The notes: generated by a model from the sequence alone, not told the origin. Shown: positions 1-6,215, numbered from the stretch's first letter. The stretch: DNA of 15,862 nucleotides from SBAX01 sp964646605 (GCA_964646605.1 CAZYEX010000068.1:1-15862), one strand, 5' to 3'. A program made the numbers and translations.

Positions 1-77
1 ATGTCCCGCCACCCCGCATCATCGCACCGCCCAAACCACCCCCTCCACAAAACGCATGTCCCGTGCCGAACAGTATT

Positions 78-132
78 GGGTGGCGCTACAGCCGGCGCGC
101 TAGATTGTAGCGTCGGGGCTTGTCCCCGGCGC
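78..132. repeat. Composite hairpin repeat at the exosortase 3' end
   Basis: A full hairpin element lies at 106-132: TGTA, a 9-bp stem with one G-T wobble (110-118 with 124-132), and the loop CTTGT (119-123). Facing it at 78-90 is the 13-mer GGGTGGCGCTACA, which recurs exactly at 6441-6453 inside a sister element. The full copy overlaps the last codons of the exosortase gene, encoding about residues 192-200 of its hydrophilic tail. Related copies lie at 6159-6185 and 6427-6453. The arms differ while pairing and loop are kept, which indicates a dispersed palindromic family rather than chance. Confidence 0.7.
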
Positions 133-705
133 GCTCGCTCCAAACTCTTGCGGACGCTCCGCGCGCGTCGCCCATTGTACCCAGACGAACCAAAACACAA
201 TCGCCAGGACCACGAAGACCACTTGCCAGAAACCCTCATGGACCATGTTGAACGCATCGGGATAGTGGACGCCGACGAAGAAGAGGCTCACGATGCGAAC
301 GAGGTTGATGATCCAAAGCGCCGCCGCCCCGACGACGATGCCCGGCATTTTGGCCCGCCATCCGACGGGCGAAGCCAGCACCGCGGCGAGGTAGGTCGCG
401 GCGGGCTCGATGGCATCGCAGCCGCGGACGATCTCGATGGAAAGCTGCGGCGTATGAACGAGCGTCCCGGCTACGTCCACTTCGTAGCCGAACACGCCGA
501 TCACCCACCCCACGATCCGCGCCAGGAGCGCCAGGTATGGCCCGAAGATCGCCCCTTCGTTGGCCGGCGTGTGAACGAACCCGTAGAACAGGCCCATCAA
601 CACGACGAAAACGACAACGGCCTTGATCGCCCGCGGCGACAACGACCAACCCATGTCACCAGCATGGGGGGCCGCCGCGACCGCGTCAAACGTACGCAAA
701 CCCAT
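100..705 (-). CDS. xrtH: Exosortase, XrtH type (WG-CTERM sorting)
   Basis: Integral membrane cysteine transpeptidase-like enzyme expected to cleave C-terminal tripartite sorting signals of secreted proteins. The 201-residue protein has several hydrophobic segments (about residues 26-44, 53-75, 100-112, 120-147 and 160-178) and the exosortase catalytic triad in order: Cys96 in VRGCDAIEP, Arg137 in NLVRIVSLF, and His156 in NMVHEGFW. Its short length fits XrtH-type enzymes rather than the long XrtA. It starts three bases after the stop of the preceding gene (TAG GGC ATG), so translation is probably coupled; Met18 at 654 is an alternative start. Three upstream genes encode VPAxxxWG-type tails, which supports the substrate class. 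The last ten or so residues (APGTSPDATI) come from a palindromic repeat and are unlikely to matter for catalysis. The XrtH subtype is inferred from size and substrate motif. Confidence 0.85.
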   Translation of the reverse strand: MGLRTFDAVAAAPHAGDMGWSLSPRAIKAVVVFVVLMGLFYGFVHTPANEGAIFGPYLALLARIVGWVIGVFGYEVDVAGTLVHTPQLSIEIVRGCDAIEPAATYLAAVLASPVGWRAKMPGIVVGAAALWIINLVRIVSLFFVGVHYPDAFNMVHEGFWQVVFVVLAIVFWFVWVQWATRAERPQEFGASAPGTSPDATI

Positions 706-708
706 GCC

Positions 709-1215
709 CTACGCTACCGCGACTTGGCGGCGACCGAACCTCAGCGCAAGGCCCATCAAGAGCATGACGAACGCGGTCGCCATGCTCTGGGTGGATGCTG
801 CCGGAAGCGCTGCGACTTGCACTTCCAGGGTATAGCATTGTTCCTCGGCGGCGCTGGTGTTTTGTACGGGAGTGAAGCAAACCCTGACCCGTCCAAGAAC
901 CGAGATTGGCCCCGAAACACTCGCATTGTTATTGACAGTCACTCCATCTACAACCTTCGTCCCTCCCCCGTCAGTCACGGTGATTATGAGCTTTCCACCT
1001 GTGGCGTTCTTGACCGTCAACTTATTACCTGATTTGGATAACGCTGGAGGGGGGTTTGGGTTCACGATAACGAGCGGTCCGCCAACTCTCGTTACTTTGT
1101 AGGCCGGGGGTGGACCGGGAATATACGTGATCGTGTCCGTACGGTCCGCCCCGAGGACGGGGACCACCCCTAAGAAACCCAGCAGCAAAGTGAATCCAAG
1201 TACACTGCCACGCAT
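709..1215 (-). CDS. Secreted protein with degenerate C-terminal sorting tail
   Basis: Predicted 168-residue exported protein of unknown function. The N-terminus (MRGSVLGFTLLLGFLGVVPV) is a signal peptide, ending near VLGA. The mature part is a single small domain, probably beta-rich, with many Thr, Val and Gly and almost no Cys. The C-terminus has the layout of an exosortase signal: a short motif beginning LPAAST, a hydrophobic helix (about 19 residues), then RFGRR. It lacks the Trp-Gly pair found in the other three proteins here. The ATG at 1215 was chosen because GAGGAG lies seven bases upstream; extending to TTG at 1230 would place that site inside the gene. The gene lies directly before the exosortase and is probably its operon partner. 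The protein family is not recognised. Confidence 0.75.
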   Translation of the reverse strand: MRGSVLGFTLLLGFLGVVPVLGADRTDTITYIPGPPPAYKVTRVGGPLVIVNPNPPPALSKSGNKLTVKNATGGKLIITVTDGGGTKVVDGVTVNNNASVSGPISVLGRVRVCFTPVQNTSAAEEQCYTLEVQVAALPAASTQSMATAFVMLLMGLALRFGRRQVAVA

Positions 1216-1222
1216 AGTTCTT

Positions 1223-1228
1223 CTCCTC
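1223..1228 (-). promoter_or_regulatory. Ribosome binding site fixing the 1215 start
   Basis: GAGGAG on the minus strand, seven bases before the ATG at 1215. The same seven-base spacing is seen at the tyrosinase gene and at both candidate starts of the 3418-4233 gene, so it selects ATG 1215 over an in-frame TTG at 1230. Confidence 0.6.
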
Positions 1229-1306
1229 AAGAAACCACTTCACCCGCGCGGTCGGCGGTCCGCTACAGCGGGAGGGTCATCCATATCTCACTCTCGATGA
1301 CTTCAA

Positions 1307-2023
1307 CTAACGACGACTGAATCGGATGGCAACCACGCCAACCGACAGCATCAACATCGCCGCGGTACCCCATCCTGCGAGCGCCGGTACTTTCGACGGT
1401 TGGGTCACAAACGCGGAAATCACGCTCACCGGGCCCTCCGAGGGATCGCTTTCCCGCGCGGCGCTGACGATCAACACCCCGCCGCCTGTGAGGTCGCCCG
1501 TGCTCAGGCTGATCGCCCATCCGTCCAACCCGTTCGTGTCCGTGCCGAGAGTCACCGGCGTCGACGCCGGAGGAGCCGCGAGGAACTCGATGGTGAGTGC
1601 GGTAATCGGATCCGAGGCATCGAGATCGTCGATTTCGATGAGGGATTTCTGCACGCCGTTGAGAAGTAGACGTTCGAACCCTTGTCCGGCGTAGGGTCCC
1701 GATTCGAAGACAAGCGGAACGAAGCCGTCCTCCGCATCGGTGTTCTGCGAAAACCGCATGCGCGCAAGCTCGTAACCGTCCTCCACGGGATCACAATTCG
1801 ATGCGCAGAGGAGGTTTTTCTCGAGGAGTAGGATTCTGCATCCCAAAAAGCAAAACTCGCGGTCGACAAGGTCAGCGAACACCCGCGGATGGTTCGTGCT
1901 ACACAACTTGAGGCAGTCCACGAATTCCTTGAGGTTGTTGACCCAAGCACTCGCCGTCGGAGTCATCCCGCCTACTGCAATCCCAACCACACACCCAGCC
2001 AAACAAAACCGCCTCGCGCGCAT
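1307..2023 (-). CDS. Exported WG-CTERM protein with three CX3C motifs
   Basis: A 238-residue protein of unrecognised family, probably anchored at the cell surface. It begins with a signal peptide (about residues 1-26, ending TASA). Directly after it is a cysteine cluster with three CX3C pairs: Cys37/41, Cys58/62 and Cys73/77. The pattern suggests two amphipathic helices held by disulfides. The middle (about 85-205) is acidic and probably beta-rich. The tail is a complete tripartite signal: VPALAGWG, a hydrophobic stretch, then RFSRR at the extreme end. ATG 2023 is preceded by AAGGGAG about nine bases away. It sits between the tyrosinase and the small 709-1215 gene, with gaps of 121 and 91 bases. 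Its tail DNA is clearly more diverged than the near-identical pair in the two genes before it. Confidence 0.8.
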   Translation of the reverse strand: MRARRFCLAGCVVGIAVGGMTPTASAWVNNLKEFVDCLKLCSTNHPRVFADLVDREFCFLGCRILLLEKNLLCASNCDPVEDGYELARMRFSQNTDAEDGFVPLVFESGPYAGQGFERLLLNGVQKSLIEIDDLDASDPITALTIEFLAAPPASTPVTLGTDTNGLDGWAISLSTGDLTGGGVLIVSAARESDPSEGPVSVISAFVTQPSKVPALAGWGTAAMLMLSVGVVAIRFSRR

Positions 2024-2066
2024 ATTCCTAAGCTCCCTTCGTTTTGTTGATCATAGGGCGGAGACA

Positions 2067-2088
2067 ACCCTCCCCCCGAGAGGAGGGT
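2067..2088. other. Inverted repeat between tyrosinase and the next gene
   Basis: A perfect 7-bp inverted repeat, ACCCTCC (2067-2073) with GGAGGGT (2082-2088), and an 8-base loop. It lies in the 121-base gap between the tyrosinase stop and the next start. No T-run follows on either strand, so it is not a standard intrinsic terminator. It could stabilise or process the transcript. Confidence 0.35.
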
Positions 2089-2144
2089 GACCCGTCCATG
2101 TATCCCGCGTCGATCCATCTTTTCCGGAGCCAACCCCGAGTGCC

Positions 2145-3296
2145 TCACTTCGAAGGCGCCGCCGCCCGCCGCCGACCGAACTTGATGGCGACAGCGCCCA
2201 ACAGCAGAAGCGCAAGCGCCCCCAGGCCCCATTCGGAAACCGCCGGGACCACCTTGTCGTGACTGGTGTCGTAGTCATAGCCCAGATCTCGCACGTTCAA
2301 GACGTCTCGTATTGTGTTGGGATTTATTTTGTAAAGATGCCAGGGCGTCAAGGCGTCATCCGCATCATCCCCTGGCTCATAAGCATCTCCAAATCTCGCC
2401 GTGTCGGGACGATAGTCGGGATCGTGGGTACGCTCCCATGCGGCCCACACGCAGTCGAAATAGGCGTGCGCCAGCCAGAACACCGGATCTTCCGCAGCAA
2501 CCGGCGCGTCGAATAGTTCGCCTCCTACCCCAATATGCATTTGATCGTGCAAGCCCTCCCAGTCAGGGCGAAATAGCTCGTAGGTGGGCTGCGCCAGGGC
2601 CGCCGCTACAAGGGCTTGGCTTATGGAGCCCACAGCAGAAGCGTTGATTCGAAAGAACATGTCTCTAGGCAAGAGATTTGTTGCGGTGGTCCTAACAGGC
2701 CATACTGCCTTGTCGAAGAAACCCTGTCCGACTAATGGGTTGCCGTTTGTTGAGCCCATGAATCCGTTATCTTGAGCGCTATCGTCCAAGTGGCTCGGAA
2801 AGGGCTCCGTCCATTTCCAGTAGGGAATGGTCACGCCCTGGAACCCGGGCATCGCTCGGATATCCTCCTCGAAACGACGAAAGAGCTCGCGGTGCCACGG
2901 GAGAATCATGGGGCGGGAATGTTGCGAACCGCCGACGAGCACACAACCGCAGCGATCATGCCAGCAAACGTATTTGTCATACTTATTGTTCCACTTGCAA
3001 GTCGGGATCGGGTCGCACACTCCGTTCCCCGGCGCGGTGTCGCAGTCCGCATTGTTAATACAGACTCCTCCGACGCTGGCCGGCGGGTCCGAGCATTCAT
3101 TCAGTTGGTCTATTTCGACGGAATTTTTCATGGCCAGGAGGGCGTTGCGAAACTTCAGCCTCTTCGCCGGGCTCAATTCACGATAATTCTGTCGGATCCG
3201 TTGACCCAACGCCTCCGGCGCACAACAAAAGAGAGATACGATTACGAAAAGCAGGCTACGCCTGGCTACCCGACTTGAGGTTGCCATTCCACACAT
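2145..3296 (-). CDS. Secreted tyrosinase with WG-CTERM sorting signal
   Basis: Type-3 copper oxidase (tyrosinase/polyphenol oxidase family) expected to oxidise phenols to quinones outside the cytoplasm. Residues 1-31 form a signal peptide. Copper-A ligands are His113, His126 and His135, in an H-x8-H pair ending LPWHRELFRRFE. Copper-B ligands are His250, His254 (LHDQMHIGVGG) and His278 in DPVFWLAHAYFD, which fits the family copper-B signature exactly. The usual Phe before LPWH is Ile131. Before copper A lies a cysteine-rich segment (about 68-118, nine Cys), not typical of bacterial tyrosinases. The C-terminus is VPAVSEWG, a hydrophobic helix, then KFGRRR, so the enzyme should be an exosortase substrate. 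The start at 3296 has GGAGGA seven bases upstream (3304-3309). No caddie-like copper chaperone gene is adjacent. Confidence 0.92.
   Translation of the reverse strand: MCGMATSSRVARRSLLFVIVSLFCCAPEALGQRIRQNYRELSPAKRLKFRNALLAMKNSVEIDQLNECSDPPASVGGVCINNADCDTAPGNGVCDPIPTCKWNNKYDKYVCWHDRCGCVLVGGSQHSRPMILPWHRELFRRFEEDIRAMPGFQGVTIPYWKWTEPFPSHLDDSAQDNGFMGSTNGNPLVGQGFFDKAVWPVRTTATNLLPRDMFFRINASAVGSISQALVAAALAQPTYELFRPDWEGLHDQMHIGVGGELFDAPVAAEDPVFWLAHAYFDCVWAAWERTHDPDYRPDTARFGDAYEPGDDADDALTPWHLYKINPNTIRDVLNVRDLGYDYDTSHDKVVPAVSEWGLGALALLLLGAVAIKFGRRRAAAPSK
2165..2249. repeat. Sorting-signal DNA cassette, copy A
   Basis: These 85 bases encode the WG-CTERM tail of the tyrosinase. They align without gaps to 3432-3516; counting by eye, 79 of 85 positions are identical. 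Upstream coding sequence in the two genes shows no such likeness, so the repeat is confined to the anchor module. Confidence 0.85.
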
Positions 3297-3303
3297 CCTT
3301 CGT

Positions 3304-3309
3304 TCCTCC
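3304..3309 (-). promoter_or_regulatory. Ribosome binding site of the tyrosinase gene
   Basis: GGAGGA on the minus strand, seven bases before ATG 3296. It favours this start over a second in-frame ATG nine bases downstream (Met4), which has no comparable site at a suitable distance. Confidence 0.6.
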
Positions 3310-3338
3310 GCTTAACCAATGGTTCATACGATCGAACT

Positions 3339-3354
3339 CCTCGATCCTTCGAGG
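3339..3354. other. Small inverted repeat upstream of tyrosinase
   Basis: CCTCGA (3339-3344) pairs with TCGAGG (3349-3354) around the loop TCCT. It sits in the 121-base spacer before the tyrosinase gene, about 30 bases upstream of its ribosome binding site. No T-run follows. It may be an operator or a leader hairpin; the evidence is only the symmetry. Confidence 0.25.
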
Positions 3355-3417
3355 AAGAGGAGCCAGCGTGCGCTCGACTTACGCCCGTGTGGCGGCTACA
3401 TCTCCCACCCCGGCCCT

Positions 3418-4233
3418 CTACACCTGCACCACCCGCCGCCGACCGAACTTGATGGCGACAGCGCTCAACAGCAAAAGCGCAAGCGCCCCCAGGCCCCAAG
3501 CGGAAAGCGCGGGGACTCCTTGCTTGAAGCACCTATCATAACACAAGTCAATGCAATCCACGCCGGTATCGTCTTGGATATAGACGTCCACCGCCCCTCT
3601 GGCCCTGATAGCGGACTGCAAATTAGTGGTTCCGTTGGCGTCAGGAGGAAGATTGCAAAGGTCGAGGACACATTCCATGTCCTCATTCGCGTTCCACCCG
3701 CCGCCCTGGGCGCCGACGAGGTGGGTACACAACCCGCTTGCGTCCAAGGCGGGAAGACTTATGCTCCACGCGAACGTCTGTGTTAAATTGTTGAAGACCA
3801 AGGCAAGGCCGTCAGTCGACGGTAGTGAAGTGCCTGCCTTCAGGTGGATTCGCAGACGCTGATTTGGATCTGCAGAGCAACAGAAATCGTACAATTCGCT
3901 CGATTGCTCCAAGCTGTACCCAAATGAGCAATCGGCATCATTCACTTCATCAAACGGGAGTGTATTACCCGGACCGTTGCAGAAAACGTTGGCGTAAGTT
4001 TTGAGCCAGGTTTTGAAATCGGCTCGTTGGACGGTGGGCAGGGTGCCGCCGACACCAAAGCCGTCACAGCCTCCGACCTGTATGCAAGCCTGCGCCGCCG
4101 GCGCCGTTAGCGATATAAGTAGCCCGCAGACAGCCGCTGCAAGCAATCCCCGCGTGCTCCTGGCACGCGACGTTCCGCTGGGCAGGAATGTGATGTTTCT
4201 CGTCTTTGTACTCATCTCTCGTCTCCTTGTCAT
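3418..4233 (-). CDS. Exported WG-CTERM protein, unknown function
   Basis: A 271-residue protein of no recognised family. A long basic N-terminal region is followed by a hydrophobic core (LLAAAVCGLLISLT) and a signal-peptidase-like site at AAQAC. The mature part contains scattered cysteines, including a CC pair and a late CYDRC motif, and no catalytic motif I can name. The C-terminus is VPALSAWG, a hydrophobic helix, KFGRRR and a short tail, the same anchor as in the tyrosinase. Two starts, 4233 and 4215, each have AAGGAG seven bases upstream because an 18-bp unit is duplicated there; I took the longer one, and 4215 gives 265 residues. It is the first of the four anchored proteins and follows a long gene-free stretch, so a promoter is likely in 4249-4737. 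Confidence 0.82.
   Translation of the reverse strand: MTRRREMSTKTRNITFLPSGTSRARSTRGLLAAAVCGLLISLTAPAAQACIQVGGCDGFGVGGTLPTVQRADFKTWLKTYANVFCNGPGNTLPFDEVNDADCSFGYSLEQSSELYDFCCSADPNQRLRIHLKAGTSLPSTDGLALVFNNLTQTFAWSISLPALDASGLCTHLVGAQGGGWNANEDMECVLDLCNLPPDANGTTNLQSAIRARGAVDVYIQDDTGVDCIDLCYDRCFKQGVPALSAWGLGALALLLLSAVAIKFGRRRVVQV
3432..3516. repeat. Sorting-signal DNA cassette, copy B
   Basis: Partner of 2165-2249, offset by 1267 bases and in the same orientation. It encodes the anchor of the 3418-4233 protein. The few differences include silent changes and the Ala/Glu and Ser/Gly exchanges around the WG motif. Confidence 0.85.
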
Positions 4234-4248
4234 GGTTCCTCTCCTTGT
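4213..4248 (-). promoter_or_regulatory. Tandem duplicated ribosome binding site and start
   Basis: Two adjacent 18-base units on the minus strand (4248-4231 and 4230-4213) match at 14 of 18 positions. Each contains ACAAGGAGA and ends in ATG, with seven bases between AAGGAG and ATG. The two starts are in frame and differ by six residues, so the gene has two equally good initiation sites. Confidence 0.65.
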
Positions 4249-4737
4249 ACTTGAACTGGTAACCGTACCAGCTTCTAAATCCCGGATTCGTGCGGCGGGC
4301 GAACTCGCCCGCGATCCCGCCCACGATGGGCGCTGGTTTAGACACCAAGCAATCGGTGAACATGTGCAAACGCACTGCGGCGACGGAACACCGCACACCT
4401 CCTCCCCACCCCATTTACGACGACCGAAACTCGTTTCGCCGGATCTCCGCCCCGTGATCCGGCGAACGCCCCCCGAGTTGATTTTGATTCGCGGCAGGAG
4501 TTCTAGCTTGGGGCGCGACGGGCGTCAAGAGAAAAACCGTTGGAAACCAAGAATTTCTTGCTCGCCCAACCGAATGGTGCGGCTGTTGGACAAGGCTCTC
4601 ACGGTTCTACCGCGATGTCCCGAGAGGAAAGTGCTACTGACCTGCGCCGTAAGGTATTGCGTGACACTGAGTTAGGTCTCGAGCGCGTGCCTGTGACGCG
4701 GCGCGGCACCGCCCGCGGGCAGTTGTGCAGTTGCACC
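4249..4737. other. Gene-free stretch upstream of the sorted-protein genes
   Basis: About 490 bases without a convincing gene on either strand; open frames here lack a ribosome site and recognisable protein features. It holds two adjoining inverted repeats at 4425-4464 and a GGGCGA/TCGCCC hairpin near 4309-4322. It probably contains the promoter for the minus-strand genes starting at 4233, but I found no convincing -35/-10 pair. Confidence 0.45.
4425..4464. other. Two adjoining inverted repeats
   Basis: CGAAAC/GTTTCG (4425-4438) is followed directly by a perfect 9-bp repeat, CGCCGGATC (4437-4445) with GATCCGGCG (4456-4464), around a 10-base loop. They share two bases, so the two hairpins may be mutually exclusive. 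There is no T-run. The site lies about 200 bases before the 4233 start. Confidence 0.45.
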
Positions 4738-5016
4738 CTACGCACCCGTATTCAACGGACGCGCCAGGATGGATTTGCGACATTCGTCGCATACGTCGAA
4801 GCGAAAACTTCGATAGGTTTGGTCCTCGATGTCATCCGGGTTCGCGGCCGACAAGGATTCCAGGACGCGGTCGAGTTCGCCGGCGACGTCGCGATCCGCA
4901 TCCCGGTCGAGATCGACGTGTCCGGCCGCGGCGTACACCTCCATTTTTACGATGAACCGCCGAAGGTCATTGGCCCCCATCGCCTCTCCACACCGATCGC
5001 ACTCGTATCGAATCAT
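4738..5016 (-). CDS. Small four-cysteine (zinc-ribbon-like) protein
   Basis: A 92-residue cytosolic protein with CX2C near the start (Cys6/Cys9 in YECDRCGE) and another near the end (Cys76/Cys79 in DVCDECRK). The pairs are about 67 residues apart and could bind one zinc ion. Between them is a charged, Asp-rich segment, probably helical. There is no signal peptide or membrane segment. The codons look used, and the ends carry the conserved-looking residues, which is why I call it real. The ribosome site before ATG 5016 is weak. It follows trpD by 91 bases that contain heptamer repeats. Function is unknown; a zinc-stabilised adaptor or nucleic-acid binder is only a guess. Confidence 0.7.
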   Translation of the reverse strand: MIRYECDRCGEAMGANDLRRFIVKMEVYAAAGHVDLDRDADRDVAGELDRVLESLSAANPDDIEDQTYRSFRFDVCDECRKSILARPLNTGA

Positions 5017-5027
5017 CGGAACGACCC

Positions 5028-5055
5028 ATTACCAATTACAAATTACCAATTACTG
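5028..5055. repeat. AT-rich heptamer tandem repeat
   Basis: Four consecutive heptamers of the form ATTACNN, where NN is CA, AA, CA and TG. The stretch is conspicuously AT-rich in GC-rich surroundings. It resembles the short tandemly repeated heptamers known from cyanobacteria and other large bacterial genomes. It lies just upstream of the four-cysteine gene. Confidence 0.7.
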
Positions 5056-5107
5056 GGCACGGAATCCAGCGTTGAAGCGCGCGCCCCCGGTCAGCCACTA
5101 CGGGTCC

Positions 5108-5142
5108 TTAGTCCTTGGCCCCTCGCACTTGGCACCTCACCC
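5108..5142. repeat. Heptamer repeat overlapping the trpD 3' end
   Basis: Five degenerate heptamers on the plus strand: TTAGTCC, TTGGCCC, CTCGCAC, then TTGGCAC and CTCACCC. On the minus strand they read as variants of GKGCCAA. They encode the last 11 residues of TrpD or so, and its TAA stop. Confidence 0.55.
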
Positions 5143-6130
5143 ACGCCCCCAGTTTCGCTGCCGCCGTGCCGCTGTCGACCGCGTCCGCGGCTTTGGCTAC
5201 CCCCTCGAGCAGGGTCGCGGCCAGTCCGGCGACGACCAACGCCGCCCCGGCGTTGAGCAAGGCATGATCTCGGCAGGCTCCCGGCTCGCCGCGCAGGATC
5301 GACAGAATCCGTCCCGCACTCTCCGCCGGCGAGTTCACCCGCAGATCGTCCAGCGATCCTCGACGCAGACCGGCCTCTTCCGGAACGATCGTGAACGTCC
5401 GAAACGCACCCTCGCGAAGCTCGCACACCGTCGACGGACCGCTGACGGAAAGGTCGCACAATCCGCCGTCACCATGCACGACCCAACCATGCACGCATCC
5501 GAGGCGGTGTAGTGCCTGGGCCATCTTGTCCACCAGTTCAGGCTGCGGAACGCCGACAAGCTGCCGCTGCACACCGGCCGGATTCGTCAATGGGCCCAGC
5601 AAGTTGAAGATCGTCCGCACCGGAATCGCCTGTCGCACCGGCGCCGCGTACTTCATGGCCGGATGCAGGAGTCGGGCATTGAGATACCCGATCCGCGCCT
5701 CGCGCAGGCAGCGTTCGACCGTCGCCCCCTCCGCTTCGACATCCATCCCCAACTCGTTGAGGACCTCGGTACTCCCGCTCACGCGCGTCGACGAACGGTT
5801 TCCATGTTTGGCCACCGTCGCCCCCGCAGCCGCGGCGATGATCGCCGCACAGGTCGAAACGTTGAACGTATTGACCCCGTCGCCGCCCGTTCCGCAGGTG
5901 TCGATCGCATTCGGATCGTCGCAGGCCACGCGAATGGCACGCCCGCGCATAACTTTCGCCGCCCCGACCAACTCCTCCACCGATTCGCCTTTGACCAGCA
6001 AGGCTCCGACGAAGGCGGCCATGGTCGGGTCGGAAAGTTGGCCGTCCATGATGCGTGCGAAAACCCACTCCGCCTGCTCGACGGTCAGGTTCTGTCTCGC
6101 GCGAAGGCACTCGAAGATCGTTCGGAGCAT
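5108..6130 (-). CDS. trpD: Anthranilate phosphoribosyltransferase
   Basis: Cytosolic tryptophan-pathway enzyme joining anthranilate to PRPP. The 340-residue protein has the usual length and order: N-terminal helical domain, PRPP loop GTGGDG (residues 80-85), NVSTCAA, KHGNR (108-112), LHPAMK (155-160) and NLLGPLTNP (176-184). ATG 6130 gives the expected N-terminus. Two points are odd. The Mg-binding motif, normally GLDE(I/L)S, reads GLCDLS here (Cys225-Asp226). The extreme C-terminus is encoded by a heptamer repeat. No other trp gene is in the window, so it appears detached from an operon. The changed metal motif leaves open a TrpD-like paralogue with another substrate, but the intact PRPP and KHGNR motifs favour TrpD. 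Confidence 0.88.
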   Translation of the reverse strand: MLRTIFECLRARQNLTVEQAEWVFARIMDGQLSDPTMAAFVGALLVKGESVEELVGAAKVMRGRAIRVACDDPNAIDTCGTGGDGVNTFNVSTCAAIIAAAAGATVAKHGNRSSTRVSGSTEVLNELGMDVEAEGATVERCLREARIGYLNARLLHPAMKYAAPVRQAIPVRTIFNLLGPLTNPAGVQRQLVGVPQPELVDKMAQALHRLGCVHGWVVHGDGGLCDLSVSGPSTVCELREGAFRTFTIVPEEAGLRRGSLDDLRVNSPAESAGRILSILRGEPGACRDHALLNAGAALVVAGLAATLLEGVAKAADAVDSGTAAAKLGAWVRCQVRGAKD

Positions 6131-6158
6131 CTCGCAGGCCTATCGTTTTCGCCAGGCA

Positions 6159-6185
6159 TGTAGCGTCGCCCCTTGTGAGCGGCGC
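6159..6185. repeat. CTTGT-loop hairpin repeat
   Basis: TGTA followed by a 9-bp imperfect stem (6163-6171 with 6177-6185, one wobble and one mismatch) around the loop CTTGT. It shares the start TGTAGCGTCG with the copy at 106. It is intergenic, between the DUF5989 stop and the trpD start. Confidence 0.65.
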
Positions 6186-6215
6186 GGGGAGAATCGCAAA
6201 GGCAAAGAGTTCACA

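Noticed and set aside
1..1032. 343-codon plus-strand open frame
   Set aside because: It lies antisense to the exosortase and part of the 709-1215 gene. It is Arg/His/Asp-rich with no domain, and the minus strand has clear catalytic motifs.
2067..2088. Intrinsic terminator
   Set aside because: The stem is sound but no T-run follows on either strand, so it is listed only as an inverted repeat.
4216..4398. Longer start (ATG 4398) for the 3418-4233 gene
   Set aside because: It would put 55 extra residues before a signal peptide and pass over two good ribosome sites; the added part has no secretory character.
4001..4675. 224-codon plus-strand open frame
   Set aside because: It overlaps the signal-peptide end of the sorted protein on the other strand and the gene-free stretch, and shows no recognisable features.
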